From Chlorophyllum brunneum (lineage: Eukaryota; Basidiomycota; Agaricomycetes; Agaricales; Agaricaceae), in contig OY756140.1 of assembly GCA_963576785.1 (NCBI GenBank), positions 3,410,001 through 3,474,000 of the forward strand: a stretch of 64,000 nt of DNA, in the 5' to 3' direction. The position numbers and the translations under genes are program-made. Under the pieces are notes generated by a model. The model worked only from the letters and a program-made list of their open reading frames with translations. It did not search any database and had not been told where the DNA came from. Of this stretch, positions 23,766-35,100 are shown piece by piece (the first letter of the stretch is position 1; each line of letters opens with the position of its first letter).

Positions 23766-24241
23766 ATGCGTTTTGCCACTCTAACCACCGCTGTCCTCTT
23801 CGCCTTCTTCTCCAATGCTCTTGCGAGCCCAAACCCTCAAGTTACGGACCCAGCGCCAACCCATACACCCCTTCCCTCGTACTGTAAGTGTCTAATCATC
23901 CAGTTGGTTTTCGTAGATGTCTGACTTCCATCCGCAGGTCACGACCTTACGGTAAGCGACGTCTTTCGCCCCTCAGACTGTTGGTCCAAAACTCAATGAC
24001 CCGACTTCGTCAACTTTCGATCCCGCCGTCTTAGCCATGTGAGTGGTACCTTCTTCTCAGTCAGGAATTCTATCTCATTTTCATCAAGGTCCTGCTGGTT
24101 ACCGTTGCTGCGGTCCCATCAGTACTCATGGTGGAATGTGAGTAACGACTTAATGTTCGGCTTGCGCCACGATTATATGTTAAACTCCCGCCCTCGGCGT
24201 CCAGCTGCTACCCAGATCTCCCTGGCCCATGCCCATATTAG
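23766..24241 (+). CDS. Small secreted six-cysteine protein B (73 aa, microexon gene)
   Basis: Paralogue of the gene at 22388. Five exons (23766-23883, 23938-23951, 24035-24038, 24089-24137, 24205-24241) sum to 222 nt. The signal peptide (MRFATLTTAVLFAFFSNALA) is followed by a Pro/Thr-rich linker and the core C-X5-C-X5-CC-X9-C-X7-C with CPAGYRCCGPIS. The third exon is a 4-nt microexon (CCAT) with GT..AG introns on both sides. Exons 2-5 match the paralogue in length base for base although the sequences have diverged, so the splicing pattern predates the duplication. Function is unknown; export from the cell is inferred from the signal peptide. Confidence 0.87.
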
Positions 24242-24586
24242 GCGGAGGTCGAACTTTCAACATAGTAGTGAACTATTGTACGCGTCTCATTGACCAAGGC
24301 CGCTCCTACAAGTTCAGAGTCAATATATCTAGTTCCGAACCTGTTAAAGAAAAGTGAAACAAAGAACAACCCGTGTGCTTACGATCCGTATTCCTCTTCC
24401 GTATGAAAGGTTGCTATTTGCGTGTTGTCAGACTTGATCACATCAACTAGATATTTAACAGGTATAGCAAATACAACACCAAGAATAGGCCTTTAAGGCT
24501 TAGAGTACCCAAGTCATTAGTTTTCGAAAGGACCACCGGGCCCACACACTCTACCAGAGTGGGGGCCTTGAATACCAAATAAAAGC
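24242..24586. other. Intergenic, convergent 3' ends
   Basis: Shared 3' region of small secreted gene B (plus) and the minus-strand Zn2Cys6-like gene. Nothing recognised. Confidence 0.4.
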
Positions 24587-25812
24587 TTAATCATCCTCCT
24601 CGTATTCATCATCGCTGTCCGGAACCCGTTCAGCGGCGCCCCCCCTCTGAATTGCTTTTGTTCCATCCGTAACCAAGTTTTCAAGGGCAGCATGGTGCCT
24701 TGCCGACTCCCTAACCAAACCCTCGAACATTGTGAGTACAGCAACAAGTGAATCTCCACTGGCCCGCGTAGTATACGACATGGGTTTGTGGCGTTTTCGG
24801 AGACGGTCGGCGGGTGCGTCGTCAAATTTGTCTGGAGCCCTCTGCCGTTTGGAACGCTTGGCAGCAGGCTCAGGATCGGAAGATGGCTCCTTTTGAGTGC
24901 TATCTTCTGAATCATCCCTGCACTTGCGTTTCTTGTAGCTGCAGCGTAGACAACGCTGACCTGTGGGAATGACACGACGCCAACAATGAAGACCATCCCC
25001 AGTGCAATTGGAGCATCGGTTGTGAGTCGGTCTCCAAGATGCACCATTACTATAAATGCAGCCGTCTGCTGCAACGAAATACTGTTCGGGATTATTAGAT
25101 ACATCAGATAAATATTGCAAGTTCTGATATTAATTTGACTCACATCGTGAACTTTATTAGCGCGATAGTTCTTAGCTTTCTCCCTGTCTTTCTTTACCTC
25201 CTTTGAAGTGAATGATTGCTTTGGGTTTTGCCGATAGACAACCTCTGGGGAAAGGGCGGTTGCGGGATATGCGACGCCAGCCTCTGTTTCCTGAATATAG
25301 GGAAGAGGTTGGCCATTATTTTGCCACTCTGATAGTGCATGAGCCGAGGCAGAGGGCTCGTCCCCGGAGCTTCGGTTGGCCCTGGCCTGGTTTTTGGGCT
25401 GTCGTAGGACCGGTTTCACCTCTACACAATTGAAAGCTCGCCGAGCATTCTTCACCTGTGCTCCTGGGGTGGGCTTCCCTCTTTGCCCCTCCTTTAAAGA
25501 CTCCAGCAGGGCTGAGGAAACTTGACTACGAAGCGTTGATCCGTGTGCAATCCGCTCTTTTTCTTCTCTGGTCTTCCTCCGTTCCTCTTCTTCCTGCGCC
25601 AAGCGTTCTTCTTCCTGCTTCTTGCGCTCTACAAGTCGTTTGCGTTCCTGTTCCCGTTTCTTTCGCTGACGATCAGCTTTCGCCTGCTCCCATCTATTTA
25701 ATCGAGTATAGTAGGCGTCGATCCGATCTGGTGATAATTTAAAGAGTGCCTCTTCAGACAGAAACTTGAACTCCTGTAAATCGGAGGCTACAAAAGGGCC
25801 AAGTGGGGCCAT
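24587..25812 (-). CDS. Coiled-coil protein with a Zn2Cys6-like cysteine cluster
   Basis: No named function. Two exons (25144-25812 and 24587-25081) give 387 aa. The 62-bp phase-0 intron runs from GTGAGT to CGAACAG. The N-terminal third is a highly charged helix, probably a coiled coil (residues about 33-95, rich in Lys, Arg and Glu). After a polar linker comes a cluster with spacing C-X2-C-X6-C-X10-C-X2-C-X6-C (CSNC...CLRCSYKKRKC), which fits the fungal binuclear zinc consensus. It sits in the second half rather than at the N-terminus. Basic stretches (KRSKRQR, RLRKRHK) could be nuclear signals, and the protein ends in an acidic tail. The start was chosen as the ATG giving MAPLGPF; an upstream in-frame extension is possible. 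DNA binding is inference. Confidence 0.7.
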
Positions 25813-27152
25813 GAGGCACAACGTGTTGAGTTTTGTGAACGGCTCGAATACTGGGCTAATTAACCTTCTCTGAACGCGACCCACACGTGACAGCGCATGG
25901 GGAGTCCTGACGCATCTCGTCAAGAAATATACTAGCCTCCTCTCACGAACTGAGGACATATCCGATTTTGTCACCACTCTTCTCATTGTCTCTGTGTTCC
26001 ATCATGTCTAGACAACATGAAAATACACCAGACTGACAGTTTACACATTTTTGATTGGACCCAGACCGTGCCCGAAGCAGTCTCATGAATCACATTGCCT
26101 GCCACGCATGAGAAGGTATCTATTCTTGACAATTTTACCTCTGATGTCGTTTTGGACAGGAGGCCACAAGGTCAAATGTCATGTCAGTGCATTATAAATT
26201 GAATTTCACATGCGTTAAACGGATAGAAATAAAACACGACGCGACGAAGCTGTTGGTGGAAGACAAAGGTCCCACTAGCTAGTAAAGTAGTGGATCCATC
26301 CTCCGTGAGAGTTTGGGTTATCCCAGACTAATGCTGCGCCGGATAATTTAATTCATGGAAAAGTAAAGAGGTAGAACTGACAGTAGATGTCCCAGAATCG
26401 ACGCGTGCCTTTTTTTATTTTTTACTTTGATTTCCTTCTTCCCACCCCCAACAGCACTCCTATCCCTGTTTTGTTAAATTATAAATAAATAGAGTACTCG
26501 ATCACATCCCCGGAAGTAAGCTACAATTAAAGCACCCTCCTCTTCAGCCTGTACAGGAAACTACGCCTCGGATTTCGGGGGAGTCCCATTCCCAGGTTAT
26601 GGCGTAGACTCTTCCCATAACTAGCAACTTCGATCAACGCGTAGTAAAAAGTCCCAAGTGCCCGATACCAAATCCAAGAGATCGAACACGAATTTTTACA
26701 CTTCCGACTCCAATCTGGGTACGGTTTGTCACTTTACAACGAGAAACGGGGGAAAGTAAGTCGTGGCGGCGACGTTTGGACGACAGGTAACAAAGCCCAC
26801 CGATCTCTACTGGAGTCAAATTTATCCCCCGTAGTGGGGAAAGTCACAACGTAGTGGATTGTGACATTATCTTGAGCAGGTTTTTAGCAGATCGCGAGCG
26901 ATGGCAGGGACCTTGCATCTCTGTATAAGCGACTAAGTACTTGCCTCCTTTCTTGGGGAATGTCTTCCTATCGCCTGGATGGATAGTAATTACACTAACA
27001 CACTGTACACCACGAGTCAAAACCTCGCAAGCAGGACTGTCGGACTGACCATCACGTCGTGATAGCGATAACGTTTGGAACGATTTCCCCGTTTCCAGAT
27101 TATATTTCCAATTTTGAATCAGTCAGTGAAGAAAAATTAGTGGGTAGCAGTC
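25813..27152. other. 1.3-kb stretch without a supported gene
   Basis: No exon series or RNA gene recognised. Confidence 0.5.
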
Positions 27153-27519
27153 GATGGACGGGTTCAATCTTTGGAGGGCTCTTTCATCGTGTTTCATTAC
27201 GCACCAATTTTGGAACGGAGTAATTAGGGGATGGGAAGAAGGTCGGGTTCTCTTTACATACATACCATTCATGTCGTCCCATACTGAACTTGCTATGACT
27301 TCAAGGCATCCCTCAGGTGTCTCTTGGCGAGACGGCTACCCTGACTATCACCTCTGACTATGTGAGGACCCGTGTACTACCTCGTTGGTGATCGATCTGA
27401 TGATCGTGTAGGGATATGGCTCCAGAGGTGCCGGAAGTAGGATTCCACCAAATTCTGATCTTGTTTTTGAAATTGAATTATTGGCAATTAACGATATCAA
27501 GGCCCCGACCCTGTCCTGA
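27153..27519 (+). pseudogene. FKBP relic (third copy), 5' part decayed
   Basis: The last three exon-equivalents of an FKBP are readable: GVIRGWEEG, then after an intron ISL-type IPQVSLGETATLTIT, then after a second intron GYGSRGAGSR followed by a C-terminus ending in LLAINDIKAPTLS. Intron positions match the intact copies. Upstream, the segment matching KKPLRTAIGVGK is present only with a one-base loss (RVSLRTNFGT, then a shifted frame), and no start or N-terminal strand is found. It may still be transcribed. An undetected alternative first exon is the other explanation. Confidence 0.75.
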
Positions 27520-27938
27520 GATTGAATATGGTGTCTTGGTCTTGGTCTTGCTAAATTCGGGCTTGCATTGCACATTGTATTTATGGATTTACTCACATTG
27601 TAATGTCTATCCATGTGATTAATGTTGTCTAGAAATGTACTAGGACTGCAAAGGGCAAAAATCGTCGGTATGGTGCTCACGCAGTCTTCACTGACGAATG
27701 GTTTGAAGAGATGATCAGGTCAAGTATCTCCACAAGAAGCACGCATTGGCTTTGATAGCTTTCCTTTTGCTGAATGGCCCAGGGCTGTAGGTAGGTAACA
27801 AAAACCGAGTCTGGTTTCTAACGTTACACAGTAGGAGTCTCAGCGCAACTAGTGACGTCATTGATTGAGGGAGTTGGGTGTATAAATACGAGCAGGCCCA
27901 CCATATCCTCTTTACCTTCCAAAACCCAACATTCTGAT
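27520..27938. other. Intergenic with promoter of the caleosin gene
   Basis: A TATA-like motif (gggtgtataaatacg, around 27878-27892) lies about 50 bp upstream of the caleosin ATG. No gene. Confidence 0.5.
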
Positions 27939-28741
27939 ATGGTAGCTCCCGTAGACGGTCAATCTACTGCACCCGGGACCGGTTTCACACCAGGAGACAA
28001 GAATACAGAGCTCCAGAGCCATGTTGCGTTCTTTGACCGAGACCATGATGGGATAATTTGGCCTTCGGATACGTGAGTATTAGCCCCGATTAACCTCTGA
28101 GTACGTCATTAACCGCAGGAACAGATTTGTTGGAATGAGGGAAATCAAGTTCAACTTGTTCTGGGCGATCGTAGCTGTGCTCATCATCCATGGAGGATTC
28201 TCGTACGTGACATGGGGAAGCTGGATCCCAGACCCGTTCTTTCGACTGAAAGTTAATCATATGCACCGGGTAGGAGTAAATTTTGAGGATTTTAATGAAG
28301 AATCGTCTGACGTATTCGCCAAGGGAAAACACGGTTCTGATTCAGAGTCATACACCACAACGGGAGAATTTGACGAGGGCCGTTTCACTTCCATCTTTGA
28401 CATGTATTCAATGCCACCGCACGATAAACTTTCATTCGTGGAGGGTGTAAGAATGATTCATGGGAACATGAATCCATTCGATCCAGTAAGTTTCATCATC
28501 TGTGACGTTCCGCAAAGAAGTTAATTTTCACGGAACGCTCAGTTTGGTTGGGCCGCGGCTGTGTTCGAATGGTGGGCCACGTACTATCTTTTGTGGCCGG
28601 AGGATGGCTACTTGAGGAAGGACGATGTTCGTTCGGTTTATGATGTGAGCTTTCGAGAACCACTGGGTGTATGCACGTCTTGTTCAACATTTTGCCCAGG
28701 GTACTATTTTCTATCGGATTTCTGGACGTAAAACAGCTTAG
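27939..28741 (+). CDS. Caleosin-like protein, intact copy
   Basis: Calcium-binding lipid-droplet or ER protein; family members can carry heme and act as peroxygenases. Four exons (27939-28072, 28119-28485, 28543-28644, 28700-28741) give 214 aa. A single EF-hand near residues 30-45 (FFDRDHDGIIWPSDT) is followed by a hydrophobic segment (FNLFWAIVAVLIIHGGFSY) and a proline-containing turn (WIPDPFFRL). The conserved HGSDSESYTTTGEFDEGRF block comes next, and the C-terminus contains FEWWATYYLLWP. Conserved His residues suitable for heme (LIIHGG, NHMHR) are visible. A damaged tandem duplicate follows 130 bp downstream. Confidence 0.92.
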
Positions 28742-28871
28742 AAGATGGTAACGAGTGTTAGAGCATCAAGTAGACATACTGTATTCTTTTATTTCTTTAT
28801 TAAACTTACCATAGACATGTTGAGAACGACGAACGACGACCCAGTCACCCCCTTCAAAATCAACCCCTGCA

Positions 28872-29797
28872 ATGGTAGCTCCAGCCAAAGTAACAGAGGA
28901 TGGCCAGGGACAGGATGGGACCCAACGGAAAAGAACTCCGACCTTCAGGGCCATGTATCGTTTTTCGACAAGGATAAGGACGGGATTATCTGGCCACTGG
29001 ACACGTATGTGGAGTAAATACATTCGTCTGTGTATGACAGCTGGCCTTGCGTGTAGCTTTGTTGCTCCCCGTGAACTTGGATTCGGGTTTTTCTGGACGG
29101 CAATTGGAACGCTTGCCATTCACCTTGCTTTTTCGTAAGTACCGGGGTCACCTTCGGCCTTGACACAGTATTTTACCACAAAAGTTGATTAGATGAATTA
29201 TTTGGGGAACTTTCATGCCCTGCCCATACTTTGGTCTCAAGGTCAATCGAATGCACAAGGTACACTGCTCCAGAATCAGCTTCGGCACGCATAAATGCAT
29301 TCCTTATTGACGATTGATGGAGATTTTTAGCCAAGCACGGCTCAGATACAGAGATATACACCACCACGGGCATGTTTGACGAGGATAGATTCAACTATAT
29401 GTTCAGAATGTACACGGAAGAACCTCATACGCACATGACTTTCGAGGGGGGGATGAGGATGATGGGGGGTGACGGAAATGCTTTCGACCCGGTGAGAGTT
29501 TCCCGGTGCTCCGTCGTGGCAAGCTGGTGGTAAAAAGCAGTTGATTGGCAGCTTGGATGGGTCTGTGCAGCCTTCGAGTGGTTCCCGACGTACATCTTAC
29601 TTAAGCCAGGGGACAGTGGGACGTCAAAGGAGGATATCAAAGCGATCTACAATGTCCGTCTCCCCCTTTTCCTTATCTTTATTCCAGAAGGTTGCTCACT
29701 GCATTGAGGCTTTCAGGGGTCCATCCTTTGGAAAATCGCAAGGAAGAATATGGAACGAGGGATAGCACTCCGAGATCAAGCAAAGCAAGACGATTGA
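28872..29797 (+). pseudogene. Caleosin tandem duplicate, decayed
   Basis: Every caleosin block is present in order: EF-hand FFDKDKDGIIWPLDT, hydrophobic FFWTAIGTLAIHLAFS, GLKVNRMHK, AKHGSDTEIYTTTG, FEGGMRMMGG, and a C-terminal end GSILWKIARK. The start codon and 5' leader align with the intact copy, but the frame from that ATG is one base out of register with the EF-hand. The segment after the hydrophobic stretch begins with an in-frame TGA for any visible splice, and the frame across the MHK-AKHGSD join also fails. The 3' half splices cleanly. Probably a pseudogene; sequence errors are the alternative. Confidence 0.75.
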
Positions 29798-31246
29798 ACA
29801 TTGTAAGAGCGGGGTTTTATCACCGTGATTACAGGAGAACTGGAGTTGGATTAAGTTTTCGTTCTTCGTAGTAGTTGCAGGCTTTTCTAGAGCGGCGGCA
29901 GTGACCATACGAGGTTCATCGAATTTGTTATGCATATAGGATCCAGTCCACGCAGGAGTGTACACGAAGTTTGCAGAGTCCTGAGGCGTCCAGGCGTACG
30001 CGAAAAAATCGGACGGGCGATTCATCCACACTGCAGCGAGATCCAAAAAGGAACGATCGAAAGAAGACCAAGAGAGAAGAAGTGGGTATCCACATCAAGA
30101 GATCCATTTAACGCCGACACGATGCAATTTGAATAGAGCCGTTCATTAATCAATCTGAGCTCAGCGCCCAGGCATAAGTCCACTGGCACTTGGCAGTAGC
30201 AGGAATCCCGCGAAGGTTGCCCTTGTTTGATGCGAGGTGAATGAGGAAAGAAAGTGCCTATTGTGGGTTTGTGAGTGGTGCTGAAAAGATGTCAGCGGGG
30301 GAAGGGAAGGTCCGTTGACGGATTTGAGTGGGTCGTGTGCCATTCGAAATGAAGTAGGACGAAGCGAAAATCGGTTCGGTTTATCGTAGTTACGAGAATA
30401 CTATCGCCTTGGTTGTGGTTACAATTAGTGTGAGAGGACGTCCGATGTGAGCCGAGGAAAGGTGGGGAAAAAGAGCGGCCGACATCGGATAGGATTGGAT
30501 TGGACTCCTGAACGAACGTTTCGCGGGAAAGTAGGCGCTCAAAAGGAAGACTAAACACGAGTGGCTGTCAACACAGGTCTGTGCAGCCTCGAGGCTGAGA
30601 TACGGGTATCTTCCGGTGTAAATACGCATAATTGACGCGTCATCGGAGATCTCATGTTCGTTCGTCGTTCCGGGTTTCCGACTGCCGTTCAAATCGACGA
30701 CCTTGTGATTTTGTGTGTAAGGGGCGATAAGGTAGTCAGTAAGATGGTCTTTACCTAGAAGACTCTAGGTTATTCGGTAGTTCTGCGGTGGCGACTGCTA
30801 TCAGGTGTCCCGTGGGCTTAATGCAGAAGTTGTCGAGTAAATGTGGGTTTGTTTTGGTTTTAAATCTTGAGTTTGGAGCTTTTGGATTTGGTAGACTTTA
30901 GCCTCGATGCAGTGAGAGGTACCTAGGCGACTGTAACAGATAGTATCCTTGTGCGTAGGCTTGATACGTATTGACGACGACGGGGGAGAAGTGTGTGACT
31001 CTTGGTGCCTTCGTTGCATGTATTCTTCATCACAGTTTTGGGCCAAAATGGAGGAAGTGTAGTGTAATGTCAGATAGGATGATGTTGCGGGTATGGAGCA
31101 TCTAGGAGTCAACTTGCGCGCGGGACGTAGAGGGTCTTGGTTTCTTTGTTTCTTGATGATCATTTGACTTGACAGGACCGCACCAGTTTGACGCAGCTCG
31201 TTTGATATTGTAGATGTAACAGTTCAAATTCCCGAGAACTAGTAAT
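29798..31246. other. 1.4-kb stretch without a supported gene
   Basis: Several overlapping short frames on the minus strand (about 29700-30690) gave no recognisable domain and no coherent splicing. Confidence 0.45.
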
Positions 31247-31959
31247 TCACAGAGGTGTTAATGAAGAGTCATCGATGCTGGGTATCACTCTTGTAGGTTC
31301 CAGCATATTCTCGATGATGAATTTGCCGTCTAGAGCAAGGGTCAGAAGATCGCGAGTTACGTTTTGAAGGACTAAAAATGCCTACTTGGCGTGTCATTCT
31401 CACTGGACCTCCAGATTGCTTCTTCCATATCCTTTGCAACTCCAGTGACGACGTGTCGTTTGACGAGGCGATCTTGCGCTTTGGTAAGGTCCACTTCAAT
31501 GAACCAGCGTTCATCTAGAAGCTTTCCCGCATCGACCCAAGGATCGATAGAAAGGAAGGGATAGAGTCCTTCAATGACAACAATCCTGTGTTGAGGATGG
31601 ATGGCAACAGCGTGAGGGGCAGGATCCTTAATCGCGTGATCGAAAGAGGGCGCAGTAATCACTGGTGTTGTGGATGTAATATCCTCGCGAAGAGAACGAA
31701 CAAACTCGACATATGAAGGGCCATTGAATGTCCAGTGGGCACCCCGTCTGTCATGAGCGAGTTTAGGGTCTGGCATGGCATCAAGCTCCACACGGGCATA
31801 ATGCCAACCATCCAGTCCCACGAGTATCGCAGCATTGGCTGCCACTGCAGGGTCCGCAAGAGACTTTGTGAGAGCTGCGGCAAGCTTGAGGGCAAATGTT
31901 GATTTGCCCGAGGCTGGTATGCCTGCAAGGCCCACGAGTAGACGCTTGTTAGGAGCCAT
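31247..31959 (-). CDS. P-loop kinase, uridine kinase/Yfh7-like
   Basis: Probable small-molecule kinase of the phosphoribulokinase/uridine kinase class. Two exons (31386-31959 and 31247-31329) give 218 aa. Walker A is GIPASGKST near the N-terminus. The segment GLDGWHYARVELD matches the substrate-binding Asp-Gly region, IVVIEGLYPFLS resembles the Walker B/EG(L)Y motif, and DRLVKRHVVTGVAKDMEEAIWR is the lid region. ENDTPNGKFIIENML at the exon junction matches the ENDxxNG block of the Yfh7 subgroup and supports the splice. The first true ATG gives MAPNKRLLVGLAG. The substrate is unknown. It diverges from the gene at 32186 across 226 bp. Confidence 0.88.
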
Positions 31960-32185
31960 CCTAGGCGTCAATCAGCCGAGACTCGACACGTGTAATAAAT
32001 ACAGAGTTGTACTCTTTGAGACGTGCGACGAGGTGGGCTGCCAGGTCGGCAGCAGTGGTGTCCATAAAGATGAGGCTGTGGACGTGGATTGTTATTCAAA
32101 TTTGACAGTCATCTGTCTATCACTCTTGTTATTTGCGGAACAGGCGCTCGTGTTGTCCAACATCTCTTTACCCTTTACCACCACC
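31960..32185. promoter_or_regulatory. Shared intergenic region of divergent kinase and GH-like genes
   Basis: 226 bp separate the two divergent start codons, so both promoters lie here. No clear TATA box is visible. Confidence 0.45.
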
Positions 32186-35100
32186 ATGGCCAGCTCAAGC
32201 TCAAATACACTAGAACGCAGAATCAAAAGGTAGGTTCTTATTATTGTATGGAGTTTGGTTGGGCTAGGCCTTTCTACGCGATATACAGGTCAGATCCTTC
32301 TACTATCCAAGACAAGTTTTTGGTCGGCTATCAGGGATGGTGAGCTGCCCGCCACCGCAGTCATTTGACGCTGATTGAACTGTGTAGGTTTACTTGCGCC
32401 GGCGATGGAGAACCGGTGGGACCAGGCGAGCACTTCAGTTTTCTGATTCGCACGATTTTCATTTACCCCCCCAAATCCAGGACACCATGGATGGTTACAT
32501 TGGTTCAATTATCCTATGCCTGATGGAGGACGTCCAAATACAGACCTGTGGCCCGATGTTTCCTCATACTCCCCCTCTGAACTCTATCCTGCCCCTGGCT
32601 TGAAAACCAAAGCAGGAGAACAGATCTTCCTTTTTTCCTCAAGAAATCTCAAGACCGTGCAAAGGCGAGTCGAAATGTTGCATTTGTGGCGTTATCTAGA
32701 ACATTCCACTGACTCGCGAAATGTAGGCATTTCCACTGGATGGCAGAGCATGGCGTTGACGGAGCTTTCTTGCAGCGTTTCGCAGGTCAAACAGACCTCG
32801 AGGCCGGTAATGAGGGAATTAGGCGGATACGTGACGAGGTGGGCGATCGTGTTCGAGAGGCTGCAGAGAAAGAGGGCCGTGTGTTCGCAATCATGTAAGT
32901 CATTTCTTGAACCAATCCACGTTCTTCCACTGTTTGATCACCACATCATATAGGTATGATGTATCAGGTGTTCCAGCCGATCGTATTGGAAGGGTACTCG
33001 AGCGCGATTGGGTGCACCTCATGCGCGAAAAGGGCGTGTTAGATAGTCCCAACTATCTCAAAGAAAAAGGAAAGCCCGTAATTGCACTGTGGGGTAAGTG
33101 AGAATCTTTCTCCCACACCTCCGCCTTGACAGACGTTTTCTTCCGCTTTATCAACTCATTCCACACCTTTGGGTGCCTAGGTTTCGGTTTTGACGGTACT
33201 GGCCACTCACCTGCACTGATTCGGTCTATCGTGGCCTATTTCCGGAGCGTCACACCAGGAGGGGCATACATCATGGCAGGTGTCCCTGCGCACTGGAGGA
33301 CATCGGAAGGCGATGCTGATCGGAACCCAGAGTTAGTCGATGTGTGGCTTAATGAGTTTGATGCCATCTCCCCGTGGACGATAGGCAGGTACTCCTCTGA
33401 ACAAGACGCCGACAACTTTGCGGAGATGAAGATGAAGGGTGACTCCGAACTGATTAAAAGACGCACAGAGGAGGGATGTAGAAAGGTCGATTATATTCCT
33501 GTGGTTTTCCCAGGTGGATCGGTACGCTGAGGATTTCAAGTGTATGTGGATCGTTCACTGACTAGATGTAGGGGTACAACCTATCGGAAGGAAAATGGGG
33601 CTGGAATGATACCAAGCGAAATGGAGGACGTTTCCTATGGAAACAAGTTTACAACGCACGTAAGCTTGGTATCCGGACGATGTATGGTGCAATGTGGGAT
33701 GAGTGAGTATTCCTCTAAACCGATCATTTCGTCCATGTCCGAAAGGAAACTGATGAAACACTCCCTTAGATACGACGAGGGAACTGCCTTTATGCCTGCC
33801 GTCCCGCATAAACGACTTTTACCAGAATCAGACAAGTTTAACTTTATGGCTTTGGACGAAGATGGATATGATCTCCCATCAGATTGGTAAGAGCGTCATA
33901 ATTAGCCTGCGCAGCTAGGAAAAGATTGCTTACACAAAAACCATTGAATATACGATAGGTATATGCGGATTTGCGGATTTGCGGCAGAAGTACTCCGTAG
34001 TGAACGAAGAATTTTCGAAACTTTTCCATCTAAGGAACTGCAGGATTATTGGTCCAGTCGACCCAAGTATGAGGATGTACCAGTTCAAGCCTCTGCGCCC
34101 GGCCCTAGTCCCTCTGGCGCGGGTGCCAGTGGACCAGCTGGAGGCGGTGAGAAAGATGGTGACAAACCGGGAGATGGTCCCGGAGATGGACAGTCGTATG
34201 AGGATTGGTTGGCCACGCAGGGAGAGGAAAAGGAAGAGGTACCGCCACCTCCGTACTCATTAGAGGCGGAGGAAGTTCCCGCTCCTGCGTCGACCACCGC
34301 AAATACCATCACCCTCGCCGCAACAGCATCTACTAGCACTGCTCCTCAATCCACAAGTTCAGCACCAGCGTCCGCTGCTGTGATTAGTCCTGTCTCCAGT
34401 CCCTCGAATACTATCCCACCTTCGCATGAGTCCGCTGTTCCTAACGTGAATACATCGACGTATCCAGGTCAACAAGCCCATGGCTCTGGATTTGGCAACC
34501 CTGACCCTGTAACATCGCTCGCAAATGACTTCGGACGTACAAGTCTTTCTCCGGTGGCACCTTCGAGCCCGAACACCCAAGGCACCGGCTCGTTCTCCCC
34601 GCCACCCCTCCACCCCGCTCACCCAGCTGCAGTTCCAGGTGGTTACGGAGGCTATGGCGGGGCGAGTCCGAATCCCAATACTATGGGAAATTCGTCCAGT
34701 GGAAGACCCCATCCTCAGGTTAATATGACTTCGCATCCTTCTGCTTCTCAGCCTCCTCAAGGCTATCCCCCGCCCCACCAACCACATCCACAGGACGCAT
34801 CAGGACCTTGGTCACAGGCACAATGGCCTCCGGCGGAATGGCACATGAATAACACGAGTTCATCGAGTACCCCGTACGCGTCCTACAGCCCTTCCGGTAC
34901 GCCGGGCGGTGCGAACCTGACGAGACCACACACATTCAGTGCCGGTCACCATTCCACGCCTTCAGCTGGGGGTGGGGCCAATTTGAGACCGAGCACAACA
35001 ATTGGCGGACATGGTGTACAAGGAAGACCTGATTATGGTGGACCTTCCCCTGGTCATAGTCCCGGACCCGGTTTCCCTGGTGGTCCTGGTGCGGGCCCCG

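Noticed and set aside
25124..25143. A 20-nt intron (GTGAGT...ATATCAG) in the Zn2Cys6-like gene
   Set aside because: A 62-nt intron with the same donor and the acceptor CGAACAG at 25082 keeps the frame equally well and has a normal size.
24517..25143. Read-through frame extending the same gene to 489 codons
   Set aside because: It passes through the donor site and encodes no recognisable domain, whereas the spliced frame contains the ordered cysteine cluster and an acidic tail.
29696..30692. Several minus-strand frames that could be a membrane-protein gene
   Set aside because: No coherent splice series and no conserved motif when read together.
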